From Cytidiella melzeri (Eukaryota; Basidiomycota; Agaricomycetes; Polyporales; Irpicaceae): a stretch of DNA of 64,000 nt. The position numbers and the translations under genes were made by a program. Under the pieces are notes generated by a model. The model searched no databases. It was not told the origin of the DNA and saw only the letters and a list, made by a program, of their open reading frames with translations. The stretch lies in the NCBI GenBank assembly GCA_022592445.1, contig JABYQR010000270.1, positions 1-64,000 on the forward strand, read 5' to 3'. The number at the start of each line of letters is the position of its first letter. Position 1 is the first letter of the stretch. This document shows positions 44,893 to 56,161 of the stretch, one piece after another.

Positions 44893-45637
44893 GAATACTG
44901 TGCCACAGCGCTACATATCACCTCTATGGTTATAAACAATACTGAAACAAAATATCTTGACTGTCCAATGCTCAGTAATACCTTTCAGCGGTGCTATGTC
45001 TGCTTCAATCATGGTACACTTAAACTTCCTGCGTCATTCTTGTGATCGGTCGAACTTAGTGCCAAATATGGCAAGTCAGGTATTCAACATAACATGTGCA
45101 TCCGTCCAACAATCACTTGCATATATAGGTGCAGAGAATCAACTACAAGTCACAAACAGGAAAGCGCGGAACAGGGAAGAGATAAAATGAACACTGTGAC
45201 GACACGAAAAAGGAGCGAAACAAAAGCGAGGAGAATGATAAATGGTGCAACCGGAGTGTGAACTGATAAAAAGCGTAAAAAAGAGGGAAGGGGAGCGCAT
45301 ACAATGAGCAACAAGTGCAGACTGAACACGAGAAAAGGGAGAGGGCGCAGGCACATACAATAGAGAGAGGATAGCTTTGGGCTTGTGGGCAAACGAGGGG
45401 GTTTGGAAATAAATAGTAGTGTCGTCCGCAACGACACAAAGCCGAGCGTCAAAGCTGCCGTGTCAATTGGAAGGCGGGATCTGCAGAAAGCGGGACGACC
45501 GGTAGGGGAATGGAGAGACGGTAAAGACACACGAGAATAAAACACGACCGATGAGAGGGCCTGTGAGCAAAAGGGGGAAAGCAGCAACCTGAAAAGCACG
45601 GCAGAGTTCCTATCTGTCACCAGGTATGTCGCAGCCC
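44893..45637. other. Intergenic, no gene seen
   Basis: Upstream of the histidine kinase and downstream of the Flo8-like gene. Purine-rich on the plus strand. Long minus-strand frames are Phe/Leu/Ser-rich with no domain and are probably chance. Confidence 0.5.
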
Positions 45638-48248
45638 TCATGAAAATCCACCCCAAAGATCCGAACCTTCGAAATTCACCATGCTAGCTGTACAAGAGAG
45701 AAAATGAAAGTTCAGGCTTTGATGAACGCATGATCAGAACGAATTTACTCACCAAAATCCAAATCCCCGCCTGTGCCCATATGATCCGACTGGAACAGAG
45801 ACGAATCGAAAGTGTCAAAAGCGTTCATCCCCAGCGTTTGCATCAGGTCAGTCGACATGAACAAGTCATTAGACGCGTTAGTTGACGGAGGAGCCGAAGC
45901 CGGCGGGTGCGGGGGCTGGTTGTTCGACGGCCCCTGTTGACTTCCGGGTGTCTGATTGTGGCTCATGTTCGCAGAAGGAGATGGTGCAGCAATGTTGGCA
46001 GCATTCTGCGCAGGAGTGGGAGGACCTGTCCCACCGCCTTGAGATTGCTGGGATGGTGGCTGGGAGCCGTGGCCGCCTGCAACAGCAGGGAGGTTGTGCG
46101 GAGAGGAGTGGACGCTTGGAGGGTTCCCATTCCCATTTCCGTCACCCTCTTTTGGCTTTGCGCTGGGTGAAGGAGGAGGCATCATGGCCATCGGTTTATT
46201 TTGCTGTTGCGGTGGTCGATTTCCAGGGAACTGGCCGGTTCCTGGACGAGACTGCAAGCCATCAGTAGAGGTAGGGAACGGAGAGTCTGTAGACGCGGGC
46301 GAAGGTGCGCTCGGCGGCATCATGTTCAGTGCCCCAGGAGGTAGACTGTTCTTATGGATGGCGGTCATGTTCTGTCGGTACTAGAGAGTACGGATGACTT
46401 CGCGAACCCGCTGCACCAAGTAGAATGTACACTCACCTGTGTCATGGGGTTAGCCATCATCGTATTCGCCATGTGCGGGCCAGGCATCGGAGGATTGACC
46501 ATTCGCGGTCCTGATGCGAACGAACCATTCGCGCCAGCCATCATGGGCATCATTCCACCCTGGGGATGCTGAGGGCCGCCGGGCCCGCCATGCATGGGTT
46601 GCTGCGGGGGATAAACCAGACCAGCCATGGGTGGCTGCTGCTGATCTTGCCCAGCAGGGGAAGTACGTGGACGCTTGTTCACCGGCGGAGACGAATCATT
46701 CTGTCCCTGGTCGTTCTGAGAGAAACAAACCTCAGTTCGCGTCGAATTACCTCCTATATATGGTCACAACTTACTTCCTCGCCTGGTGAAGTGCTGTTAC
46801 GCTTGGTCCGCTGTTGCTGGTGTCCTTGTTGTGCGAACGGCGGACCAAGTGGGCGTGATTGATGCATCGGCTGCTGCATACGACTTGAAGGTCCCGCTGC
46901 CGCATTTTGAGGAGGGCCAGGCTTAGCTTGTGGGAGGAGCGCGCCTCGTTCCCTAGCTAAGTTAACAAGCCTCGACTGAGTTGGTAAGGGGCATAAAGTA
47001 GTACGTGAATAACGATATGAAATGGGAGTACAAGCAACACACCTTATCTTCCATACTCATAGATGGCAAGTCAACTCCCGTCAGACCTATCTCTTCTTTC
47101 AAGACAGGCAGCCGCTGCGAGTCTATCTTGAAAAGATCTGAATTTACATTAGACTCCTGAAGTTGTCGTATCTCGGGACCACCGTTTCTGTTCGGTCCTG
47201 GCTGCATTTGAGGCTGACGATTCGCCATTGAAGGGCTTTGGCTGACAGCATGGGCCGCAGGGGAGTTGGGATGACTGTTCGACGAGCCAGGAAGAGGATG
47301 GAATGGCGGCACGGATTGCTGTGGGTTACCCATGATCCCTTGTGGAGGACCTGGTGGAGGCATAGTCCCTCGCATTTGATGCATGGAGCCTTGAGGGCCC
47401 ATATTACCACCCATTTGCTGTGGCGGAGGGCCAGAGTGTTGAGGAGAATGAGTCATGATTGGCGACTGAAATTGTGCGCCATTTGGCCCTCGCTGAGGAA
47501 CAGCTCCTGGCCTCTGCCCTGTCATCATAGCAGGAGTACCAACTGCAGGGTGGGAGGGACCTGCCATACCATTCGGCGGTGGCACAGGTGCCCCAAAGGC
47601 TCCGCCTTGAGTCCCATTAGGCATGATCGACTGCCCTGGCTGTGAGTTTGTTGGCGGAATGCCGTTGGGGAGGGGTGCTTGAGGTGCACCAGGACGAGTA
47701 CCATTCACCGTGGTCATATATCTTGCGTTCGCCGGCTGTTGCGGCGGTCTTGCTCCTGGGCGCTGATTGGCTTGTTGTGTTTGATGCTGTCTCGAGAACG
47801 TCGTACCCAGCTGTAGATTACAAAGATCGGAATGTAACGCACCTGAGTATATACCAATGCATCATCTGTGCCAGTGCCACTACTTTTCGCTGTGAATAGC
47901 ACCCAAAACACACTCCACCATCTCAAAAAAGTATATCAGCGGACAGTATGAGGAAAGGAAGCAGGGTCACGCACTCAAAGAGCAGCCCTTGCTTAGCATT
48001 GATAGGTGGTGTAGACTCTGCTGGGATTTCCGCCTCCTCCACAAGCTCGCTGGCAGTTTTTACATACCCTCGCTTTATGCAATAGTCGTGTATGTATATG
48101 TTAAACCTGGAACGAACGTCAGAATGAAAACTGACGAGAGGGCTTAATCATACATTCTGTCTCCATCCCATGATGTTGGCGTAGGCGGTGGCGATTGCTC
48201 GAGCACCTGCAGCGGAGCAGGGCCGCCAGTAGGCGGACCAGTGGCCAT
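45638..48248 (-). CDS. LisH/LUFS-domain transcription regulator (Flo8/SSBP type)
   Basis: Starts MATGPPTGGPAPLQVLEQ at 48248. Residues about 33-100, joined across introns, form the LisH region FNIYIHDYCIKRGYVKTASEL followed by INAKQGLLFEWW and VFWVLFTAKSSGTG. This LUFS-type domain is shared by Flo8/Som1 of fungi and SSBP/LEUNIG proteins. The remaining 600 or so residues are low in complexity (Pro, Gln, Met, Gly, Ser), as in these coactivators, with a conserved basic NKRPRTSP and a C-terminal FDTFDSSLF segment. The C-terminal exon is not certain: a plain stop follows DLDFGE at 45745, but a GTGAGT donor there could join a last exon ending EGSDLWGGFS at 45638, which I prefer. In yeasts Flo8 acts under cAMP-PKA in filamentous growth and adhesion. 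Confidence 0.82.
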
Positions 48249-49095
48249 GTTTGCTTCGAGAATATATCTAGCAAAGAGGAAGTCTTGCACAGGTCTCTAG
48301 CGAGCGAGAAATCCCTGCGACTAGACGCGTCTGCTCCGCAGGAATTGATTACGCGGCGAAAGATAGGCAGGATGCCTTGAGAATGGGTGGAAGGTTCTCC
48401 GCGTGAAGACCGCTGTCGATGTCGCTAGGATGAAGCAATCGGACAGAGAAAGACTACAAATGAGAGATAATGGTACAATCGAGCGGTTGCTCGCCGCTTG
48501 TCGAGCAACAGGACGTCGTCGAGGATGGTGTCGTGGTCGTCGTGGTCGAGAATGAACCCGTCCGCTGAGGAGGCATCCCCGATGATCTCGGCCAGAGCCG
48601 AGGCATTCCGCGGCATCCCTGGCCAGATTGGGTCTTGAGCGCTAAGCGCCACCAGGGCCACCGCCACTCGCCCTCAGGCTGGATAGGTTGCAATCAAGGC
48701 TATACCTACAACATTGACCAGATTGTCAAGCAAGGAATGGATTGCTTCAATATGTTGGCAGATTACTTTGGTATGTTGAATATCTCTTGTACATACTTAC
48801 ATCAGATCTTGTAGACATGCTTGGATATACGTCGGCGTACCGCAATTCTCGATGCAGCTCCTGCCTCAAAGTCTAGACCAGATATACGACTCTGTCAGTC
48901 GTTTGCAGTCGTACACTACATATCAAAAGGTATGCCCGATTACAAGCGATAGAGTATATTATATGAGCTGGAGCAGCGCGACAAAACCTGGCCAAATTAT
49001 AGAATACATGTGTGCATAGATACAGTGGGGCTATTAGACGATGTAATCTAAATTATTCGATAGCACAGAGAACGAGACGACCATCCAAACATGTC
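48249..49095. other. Intergenic, one weak minus-strand frame
   Basis: A minus-strand frame (48667-48425) with an acidic stretch (DHDDHDTILDDVLLLDK) stands out but has no ATG-supported gene model or homologue that I recognise. Otherwise no gene seen. Confidence 0.35.
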
Positions 49096-52000
49096 TCAGT
49101 GACGCCGTATAAGTGCGACCTGGAAATCCCAGCCACCAACAATGTACTTCACTTCCAAAAGCCGCTTGATCTCTCGCCACCCCGAGCTAATGTCTTTTGG
49201 TATCTCGTTTAGATCAGACACGACGTACACAAAGTCTGCGGGTGACAGCATAGAACGTAGGAGCGAGCCAATCAAAAACGCTATCAATGCGACGACGACA
49301 ACCGTCGGAAGCCGATAACGGTAACCGGTATCGTGGGCGGGGGACGTGGAAGCCGAGGCAACTGTTGTCCCTGGCGGCTGCAAAAGCGCCGTTTGTGAGC
49401 CAGGACCACTCGGAGAGTGGTCATTCTTCGTCTGCATAGACGAGATGGTAGATCCTGAGAGGCTTCTGATGATCGGGCCAGCTGATCGTTGAACACCCGC
49501 AGGCACAGAAAAGCGAGTAAGAGGATTTGGATACGAGTTGAGAAAACGGAAAATCCCGTTGCTGGCAGATGTGTCTGTTCTTGTTTCTGCGGACGTGTCG
49601 TTCTGCTCAGGATGATCTTGTAAACTCTGCTTCGCATGAACCAATGAGAACATTTTGGAAATCGGGAAAAGATGCCAAAAAAATCACCTGGGGTTCTGCT
49701 GTTGGTGTTCTCAGCAACGGGTCAGTTGCTTCGTCCATACCAGAAGTATTCTCCGCTGCTTCTAGAGTAACCAAAGCTGATGGGTCTAGGAGATGCATTG
49801 CTACTGCCACAGGTACACGGAGCTCCATCGGTAGCGGCTCATCTTCGAGAGCGATCCTACAACAGTGGTAAGTATGTGTTTGTACGACAGGCTCAAAGGA
49901 CATCACCTAGTCAGCAAGTACATCTTTGACGCTCTCATATCCAGAAGCTCATCTCTTCCGAGACTTGTCAGCGACTCCTTCTCACTCATGACGTTCACAG
50001 CAACGCCGTTGACTTCTATTGCTGCAACCTTCGGTCGAGTTTTCAAAGCAAATGAGGTGCTACCGGTGGGCTTGATCTCGACTTGAATGAGCGCACGGCC
50101 TTCATCGAGATCCAGCAACCACTGAGGGCGAGCAGGCGCCGTCCTAGTCTCGCCCGTCAAGGGATCTTGTATTGTCGACATCTGATACTGAGCAGTGGGT
50201 AGCGTCAGTCGCAGCAAATGACATGGGGGTCGATCAGCGTTCAGTCCAGACGAGTGCAAGGGCGACGGAGGCATGGTGTACACAGACGTCACAAGAGGTA
50301 GCACGTCGGACCAGACTTGTGCGTCCTTCGTGTCATCGGGAAGGCTGATGCGTTGTCGTGTGTTGTCAATCCTGGAATTGATACGCAATTTGTAGCCATC
50401 CCGATAGAGTTTCGTGTCAACTACGAACTCCGCAACGATTAAATCTGTGGGCAGCTTGACTTCGCCACGTGATGTAAACACAGAGGACGAACGCAGGCCA
50501 TCGCGGGATTTGGATCGAACGGAAGCAGGAGTCGACTGCGGTAGATAGACTCTCGACTGGGCGTTGTCTTGATCTTCACCAGCTGTTGAACTAGAGAGAG
50601 TTGCCCTCTGGCTGCCTGTTCGCGCGTGACCCGACGACACCGTAGCCCGACGGATCCTTTCAGTAGAACCTGAAGATGCCACAGGAGAATGTGTCCTCTC
50701 CGTCACAGCATCTAGGAGGATGAGACTCTGATAGGATTTTGCTACGGGGTTGTAAGCCGTCATCACCGCTGTACGATTCGAATCTTTCTTCCGTATCGCC
50801 CATGCCTTGTCATCAACGACACCATCATCCTTCGCTGATATCATGTATCCAAGAGCCGGAATCCTGGTGAATGGTGATGGGGAAATGCTCTTCAGGTATA
50901 CTTCCAACGGCAAGATCGACTTTACCAGCATCGAATTGATGTTGGAGTTCACTGCAGCTGGAATTGAACCCGCGTAGTCTGCGGCAACAACTCTCGTGCA
51001 CCGTGTGGAAGGGATAGCGAAGCTTTCCGCGCCGTAAGGATCCAATGTTTCCAGTATCCATCCTTCGATAAAGATGCGACCTACAGGTAGGAGATATGGG
51101 TTGTACTTTGCGGGAACAAAGGACTGAACGGAGTCTGGAGAGAACGAAGCAGCGGCCATGTATACCACCATCCTGTTATCCCCAGCATGCTCAGATTCTC
51201 CGCTCCTCTGTTGGGCAGACGAAGCTCGTGCCACGACGTTTGCAAGATAAAATCCTCGGTCGCGGAAGGGGAAGCCGCCTTTCGTGACCATGAATGAGGT
51301 ATGCGCATGCGCACCGAACTGTTCGAAGACGGAGGCTGAGTCATATCGAGGATCCCATTGCTTGCGGCAGCTGTAACTGCTCAAGACATTTGCAATCTCG
51401 TCTGCTGAAACACCCTCGATGACCTTCTCTCCTTTGTGCACGGGTATGACTGAAGAAATTGCTGGTTCGATCTTGCGATGAACAGGAAATCCCTTATCAC
51501 TGACAAGCGTCCATCCGTCTGAGAGTGACTGCGAACGCAGGCACTGAAGGTAGAACAGAGCTTCCAGAGCGTATTGCATCGGCGCCTTCGAGGACGACGG
51601 GACCGAGTCATCGCCGGCTGCAATAGCGGGGGAAACTGCTGCCACAGCTTGCTGCGTAGTAACGGTGGCCTGCTGTACGGCAAAATTCCAGTATGATGAG
51701 AATGTACTCGCTATCGCAGGCGCCGAGGTGGTCATTGTCGCAATCGTGGTTGCTGAGGCTGACGTAGGTGAGTCGGAAGGCGGGTCGACACCAGTCTCGG
51801 TGGCACTGTCGTCTACGTCCGCATCCCATTCAGCTTTGCGTCTACGAATGAGGCCCAAGACGGGAGGCTGATCAAGGGGTATACGCGTCGGCTTGATCCG
51901 CTTCTGCTTCGCCAAATTCTTCACTTCACGTTCGGGAAGCTCTTCCACGTCGACCTCGACCTTGGCGCCATTCACCATAACAAGACCCTTCTCCTTCGCA

Positions 52001-54599
52001 ACTCCCTGGGGAGCCTTACGCACGATAATTTGCAGCCGCTCATCCCCTGCATTTACAGCATCGTGACAGATGGTAAGCCAAAGTCCACCACCGCCTGACG
52101 ATAATCGATGCCGTCTGAGACAACCAATGGATTGTGGTGGAGGATCGATTATGATATCTAACGAGGCTGCCCAGTTGTCCAGGTCGCATCTCAGCTCGCA
52201 TTCGACCGTGGGCATCGAGGGCGAAGGGGAACCGTCGGTGTTATCGTGGCCAGCGGACAACCTTGTCGGGGAACCCTCATATTCTATCCTAAGACTGCTC
52301 TTTTCATGGTCATAGCGCATGTCGTTAACCTTAGCGCCTTCCAATCTGGTCAACAAAGGAGGTCCTCCGCATTTGATGACAAAGTCACCCATTCCAGCAA
52401 CCGCAGATATCATTTGCTGAGGAATCGAGGCTTTGTTGGTCCATCCCTTCGGGTCAGATTGCTCCAAGAGCGTGACAAGTGTGGTGGTAGGTGATAGCGC
52501 CTCGATAGACCATCCTTGTAGATCCACCTGCGTCCGTATCACGTTCACATCCATGGCAGGAACACTTGGAAAGAGGTTCGGATCGTCTGCAGAGAAAGCG
52601 AATACATGCATGGTAGTCGGTGACTTGTATACCGTTTTCAGCACAACCGCATCACGGCCACTGTGTAATAACTCACGTCAATGATTCGTAGAACAAGGCA
52701 AAATCAGCGACTTACTTGACAGGCCAGGCCGGTTTAGTTTTAATGTGCCACAGTTCCGTCAGCTGGTTAACATCTTCCAGGAAGATGGAGTCTTCGTAAA
52801 GCCTATCCCAGAACGCTCGCGACCCTGGCGTAGCGATAGCAGCGTATAAATCCCACAGACTCAAACCAACAAAAGTAGCCTCCGCGCGATAAACGACGAG
52901 GGTTGGGTCAATGGAGTCCAGCTGGGCAACTGAAACTCCCCGATTTTCCGTTGCTACAAGATGTGAGCGTCAAACATGTTTCCTTATCCACGCACGACAC
53001 TCACTGCGTCTCCATTTCGCTTCCGGCTCTTGCAGCAGAGAGGAAAAATAGATGTAGTTGCGCTTGACACGAGACAAAATCGATCTGTCCCCTGCAGCGG
53101 TGCGCTCCGTTGGCGCGCGGGAGATTGGCGACGGTTCCGGTACTGTCGAGGTGCTCGAAGTGCCGGTAGCAACCGTGGTGACTGTCGACATCGAGCGGAA
53201 ACTAACGTTGGCCATGCTCGTCGTGTCCTGCAACATTGGTTGCGAGATATAGTAAGAGGACGGGTCACGCTCCTCCACGTCCTCAATCGGTTGAGGAATG
53301 CCGTTCAACCGCCATCCGCTCGAAGGACCTGATAATTCAATGATGACTCTGACCTTCAGCACCGAATGGTCGTTCGGTAGCGACGAATGCTTCACGTTCA
53401 AGACGAACTTGTCTGTGTTTGACGTCGGGCGCGTCGCGTGTGCTGTCCAAGGTAGGGATGAAACCTCTTCCGAGGATGCTTTTGTGGAAACCTGAACGTC
53501 CCAGGCCTCGCTAGTAGGTATCGACCATTCCACCGACCTCGTCAATCGTCTGTGCTCCCGCACCGCATGAAGCTCCTGCTCCCCACCACTCTTCGATCCT
53601 AGTTCCACATCCTCGGGAACTATTGCGTAGTCGACTGTCAAAGCTTCCCTGTCAATCTGAAACTGTACTCGTTCAATGGACACGCCATTGCCGTATCCAG
53701 TGAACAAAGGTATTCGCGATCCGCGAGTTGTGACTGTCTTGGAAAAACCAATCATCATAGCACATAGCTGCTGGCCAATGCTGGTTGCTGGCGCAAAATT
53801 CCACATCGCACGCAAGTCATACTGCCAGAAACAAGTCAAACGGAGCCGCGGGGAGTTGTTTGGGGACTGGACGGTCTGGATACACCAGGCGAATACTTCG
53901 CATCACATTAAAATCGGAACATACGATAGCATATTGGCACTCACGACCAACTTCAGAACGAACATACGGAGGCGCAGGGCGAAGGTAAGCAGGCTCGTCA
54001 GGCGAGCGTGGGAGGGACGTGGTGATGTCAATGAGAGTAGTTGCATCGTTGAACGTCCGTGAGATTGTAACTGCATCACGGGGGCTACAACGATGTAATA
54101 TGTATGAGAACATGCCTACACAGTGTAGGCATTACTCACCTGGCTGGCCACCCTAGTGTGAAATTAGTCTTGGCAATCCGTGTAGCTTGGTCGAACATCT
54201 CCAAAAGCTGCGCTTTCTCCACCGCAGGGTCCCATTCCTTACGTAGTTCAGGTGTTGAGAGCACGGCTTTACATGCCTCCAGAGTAAGCTGCGGCTCGTC
54301 CGCGACAGAGACGTCTAGCACTGCTCGATATACCGGTCTACCTTTGATCACTCTCCGGTGCAGTACCACATCTGCCAGGTGTGGCCCAGCTGCTGCCCTC
54401 GCCTTTCCTTTGCCGCTGCTTTGCAAACTTTCGAGACTGACACGTTTCCAATCAACGGACGAGTGAGAAGTGAGGAGCTGCCTAAAGTTGGCTTGTGCGT
54501 CATCCAACGCTTCGTACCACGACTGATGCAATCTACAGCAAGCATTGAGCCTACAGCATATGCAGTTTCTTGGTTGACTTACCGTGTACCGTCAAACAT
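49096..54599 (-). CDS. Large multi-START-domain protein with C-terminal membrane anchor
   Basis: The gene starts at the ATG at 54599 (MFDGTR, then an intron at 54533-54582) and ends at 49096, with around nine exons and about 1,690 residues. Three START-like lipid-binding regions are seen. The first (54530-53900) has VLHRRVIKGRPVYRAVLDV, CKAVLSTPELRKEWDP and TRIAKTNFTLGWPARSPRDAV. The second (52950-52400) has FWDRLYEDSIFLEDV and SGRDAVVLKTVYKS. The third (51540-50850) has SDKGFPVHRKIEP, SSYSCRKQWDPRYDS and TKGGFPFRDRGFYLANVV. The tail holds LPTVVVVALIAFLIGSLL, a likely single membrane span. The architecture suggests a tail-anchored lipid transfer protein at membrane contact sites. That role is inferred. 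Confidence 0.85.
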
Positions 54600-54910
54600 C
54601 TCCTACTACTAAGGTCATGTAGACTGGTGAGGTGACAGTGAACGTGTTACGTTAAGCTGGTCAGTGGTCATACAGCACGCGCCCAATTACGATCTTCCTC
54701 GCACCGGGCCGACCGGGCCTACGATGCTCTGCCACAGAGCAATGAGGAAAGAAGTTGAAGCATGTAACATTTATTTCGAATTCTGTGTACGCGAGTCTGA
54801 ATGGTGGATACAAGCACCCAACATCTACAATTATTGATTACAAGCACGTATCAAGCAACATAACAAGAGCACTTGGGAAATATGAGAGGCGAGGCTGGTC
54901 CAAACTCCAT
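54600..54910. other. Short intergenic region
   Basis: Between the 5' end of the START gene and the 3' end of POLD4. No gene seen. Confidence 0.5.
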
Positions 54911-55827
54911 TTAGGCTTCGTCGAAGAACACGCACTCTCCTAGAGTGCGGCTCTCCTTGGCCTGATCGTCTAGGAGGATTTCTTTCACCTACACAAAAGT
55001 AAGATCAGGCTGATATACTAGCATTTTAATCACGTACTGCAAAAGGAGGTTTAAGCCCCATCGCCTCAGCGCGTTCCCACCGTTGGAGACGGGTCATGCC
55101 AATGCATGGTCCATATTCATATGAACTGTTACGCGAGGTAAGTGCCAGACAGATACTGTGCATATAGTCTGGTCACTCACAGGTCAAAGACACGTAAGAT
55201 ATGTTGCTCCTTTTGCTGGCCTTCCGCGTGAACTGTGCACCCAGTCAGAACTACAAGCCATAGAAACGCATATAACCAACGGAACGAACTTGGATTGAGA
55301 TATCCCATCTTTGCTCGCACTTTGCCATAGTGCCGGAGAGCCCGCGTTTTCTTGGCTTTCTCACTCGTGTCGAGACTGAGCGATTCGTCTGGTTCGATAT
55401 CGCTGCTGGAAGCATCGTCGCGAGCCTCTGCCTCGCGGCCCTCAACGTTCTCCAAGCTTACTCGAGACCTAAACACTCTCTTGCCTTTGTCCTCTCCCTT
55501 CTTCTTCGGCTTATCTTGCTTAATCGACGCCTTCTCTACCTCTTGGAGCTTCCTCTTCTTGCCCGCGACCTTCTCCTCCTCTACAGGCTGCGCCTTTGCA
55601 GCTGCCCTGGTTTTCCGTCTGGTAACACTCGGTGCGGCTTTCTCTTCATCTTTCAATGCAGCATCGCCAGCCTGTGTAGAAGCAGTAACTGCTATTGGGT
55701 CGGGCGTTGATGGTGTTGTAATTGGCGACTTGGAGCCTTTAGCCTTTGCAGTGAAGGTTGCACCAGATCGTTTCGTGGTGAATCCTAAAGATTGCAGCTT
55801 CATTGTGCGCGTCGATTGAGGTGACAT
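54911..55827 (-). CDS. DNA polymerase delta small subunit (Cdm1/POLD4 family)
   Basis: Starts at 55827 (MSPQSTRTMKLQSLGFTTKR) and ends CVFFDEA at 54911. The first 180 residues are basic and disordered, with a possible nuclear signal (GKKRKLQ). The conserved C-terminal part is split by three introns: ILRVFDLSYEYGPCIGMTRL and then QRWERAEAMGLKPP, then VKEILLDDQ. These are the hallmark motifs of POLD4/Cdm1, the fourth subunit of polymerase delta. The first intron has a non-standard donor, GTTCGT. The family is nuclear, and strengthens polymerase delta and its PCNA contact. The protein is longer than human POLD4 because of the basic front part. Confidence 0.88.
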
Positions 55828-56161
55828 GGCTAGTCGCTAATTGTGGAGGAAGATTGTCAAGGTACAGTATAAGCTGCAGTGTGGTGCGTTCAATCCAGGA
55901 GCACGCGCTAAACTCCGAGTCGGGTTAGCTCGAAATGGAAGTCCCGCCTCTCGCTCCCGGAAAGCGGGCCGCTAAGATGAATCGTGGCGCAGTGCGCAAA
56001 CTTCAAAGTCACGGTGCACAATTCGCCTCTCACCCGTGCAATTACGTCGCGTCGGCGTCGCTCATCTCGCGACGAGCAACGAGCCAGCAAGAACTTGAGC
56101 ATTCTCAAGACTCTGTGTATAAGCCAACTTTGAAAGCTTCAATCACACCCCACCAGTCGTA
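55828..56161. promoter_or_regulatory. Bidirectional promoter POLD4 / ZW10
   Basis: The starts of two divergent genes are 334 bp apart. No clear TATA box is present. Both promoters must lie here. Confidence 0.7.

Noticed and set aside
44087..44935. 282-codon plus-strand frame over the histidine kinase N-terminus
   Set aside because: It is antisense to a clear coding exon with low-complexity codons. The histidine kinase frame is supported by its domain order.
45143..45656. Long minus-strand frames rich in Phe, Leu and Ser
   Set aside because: The plus strand is purine-rich, which gives chance hydrophobic frames. No start context, intron signal or domain was found.
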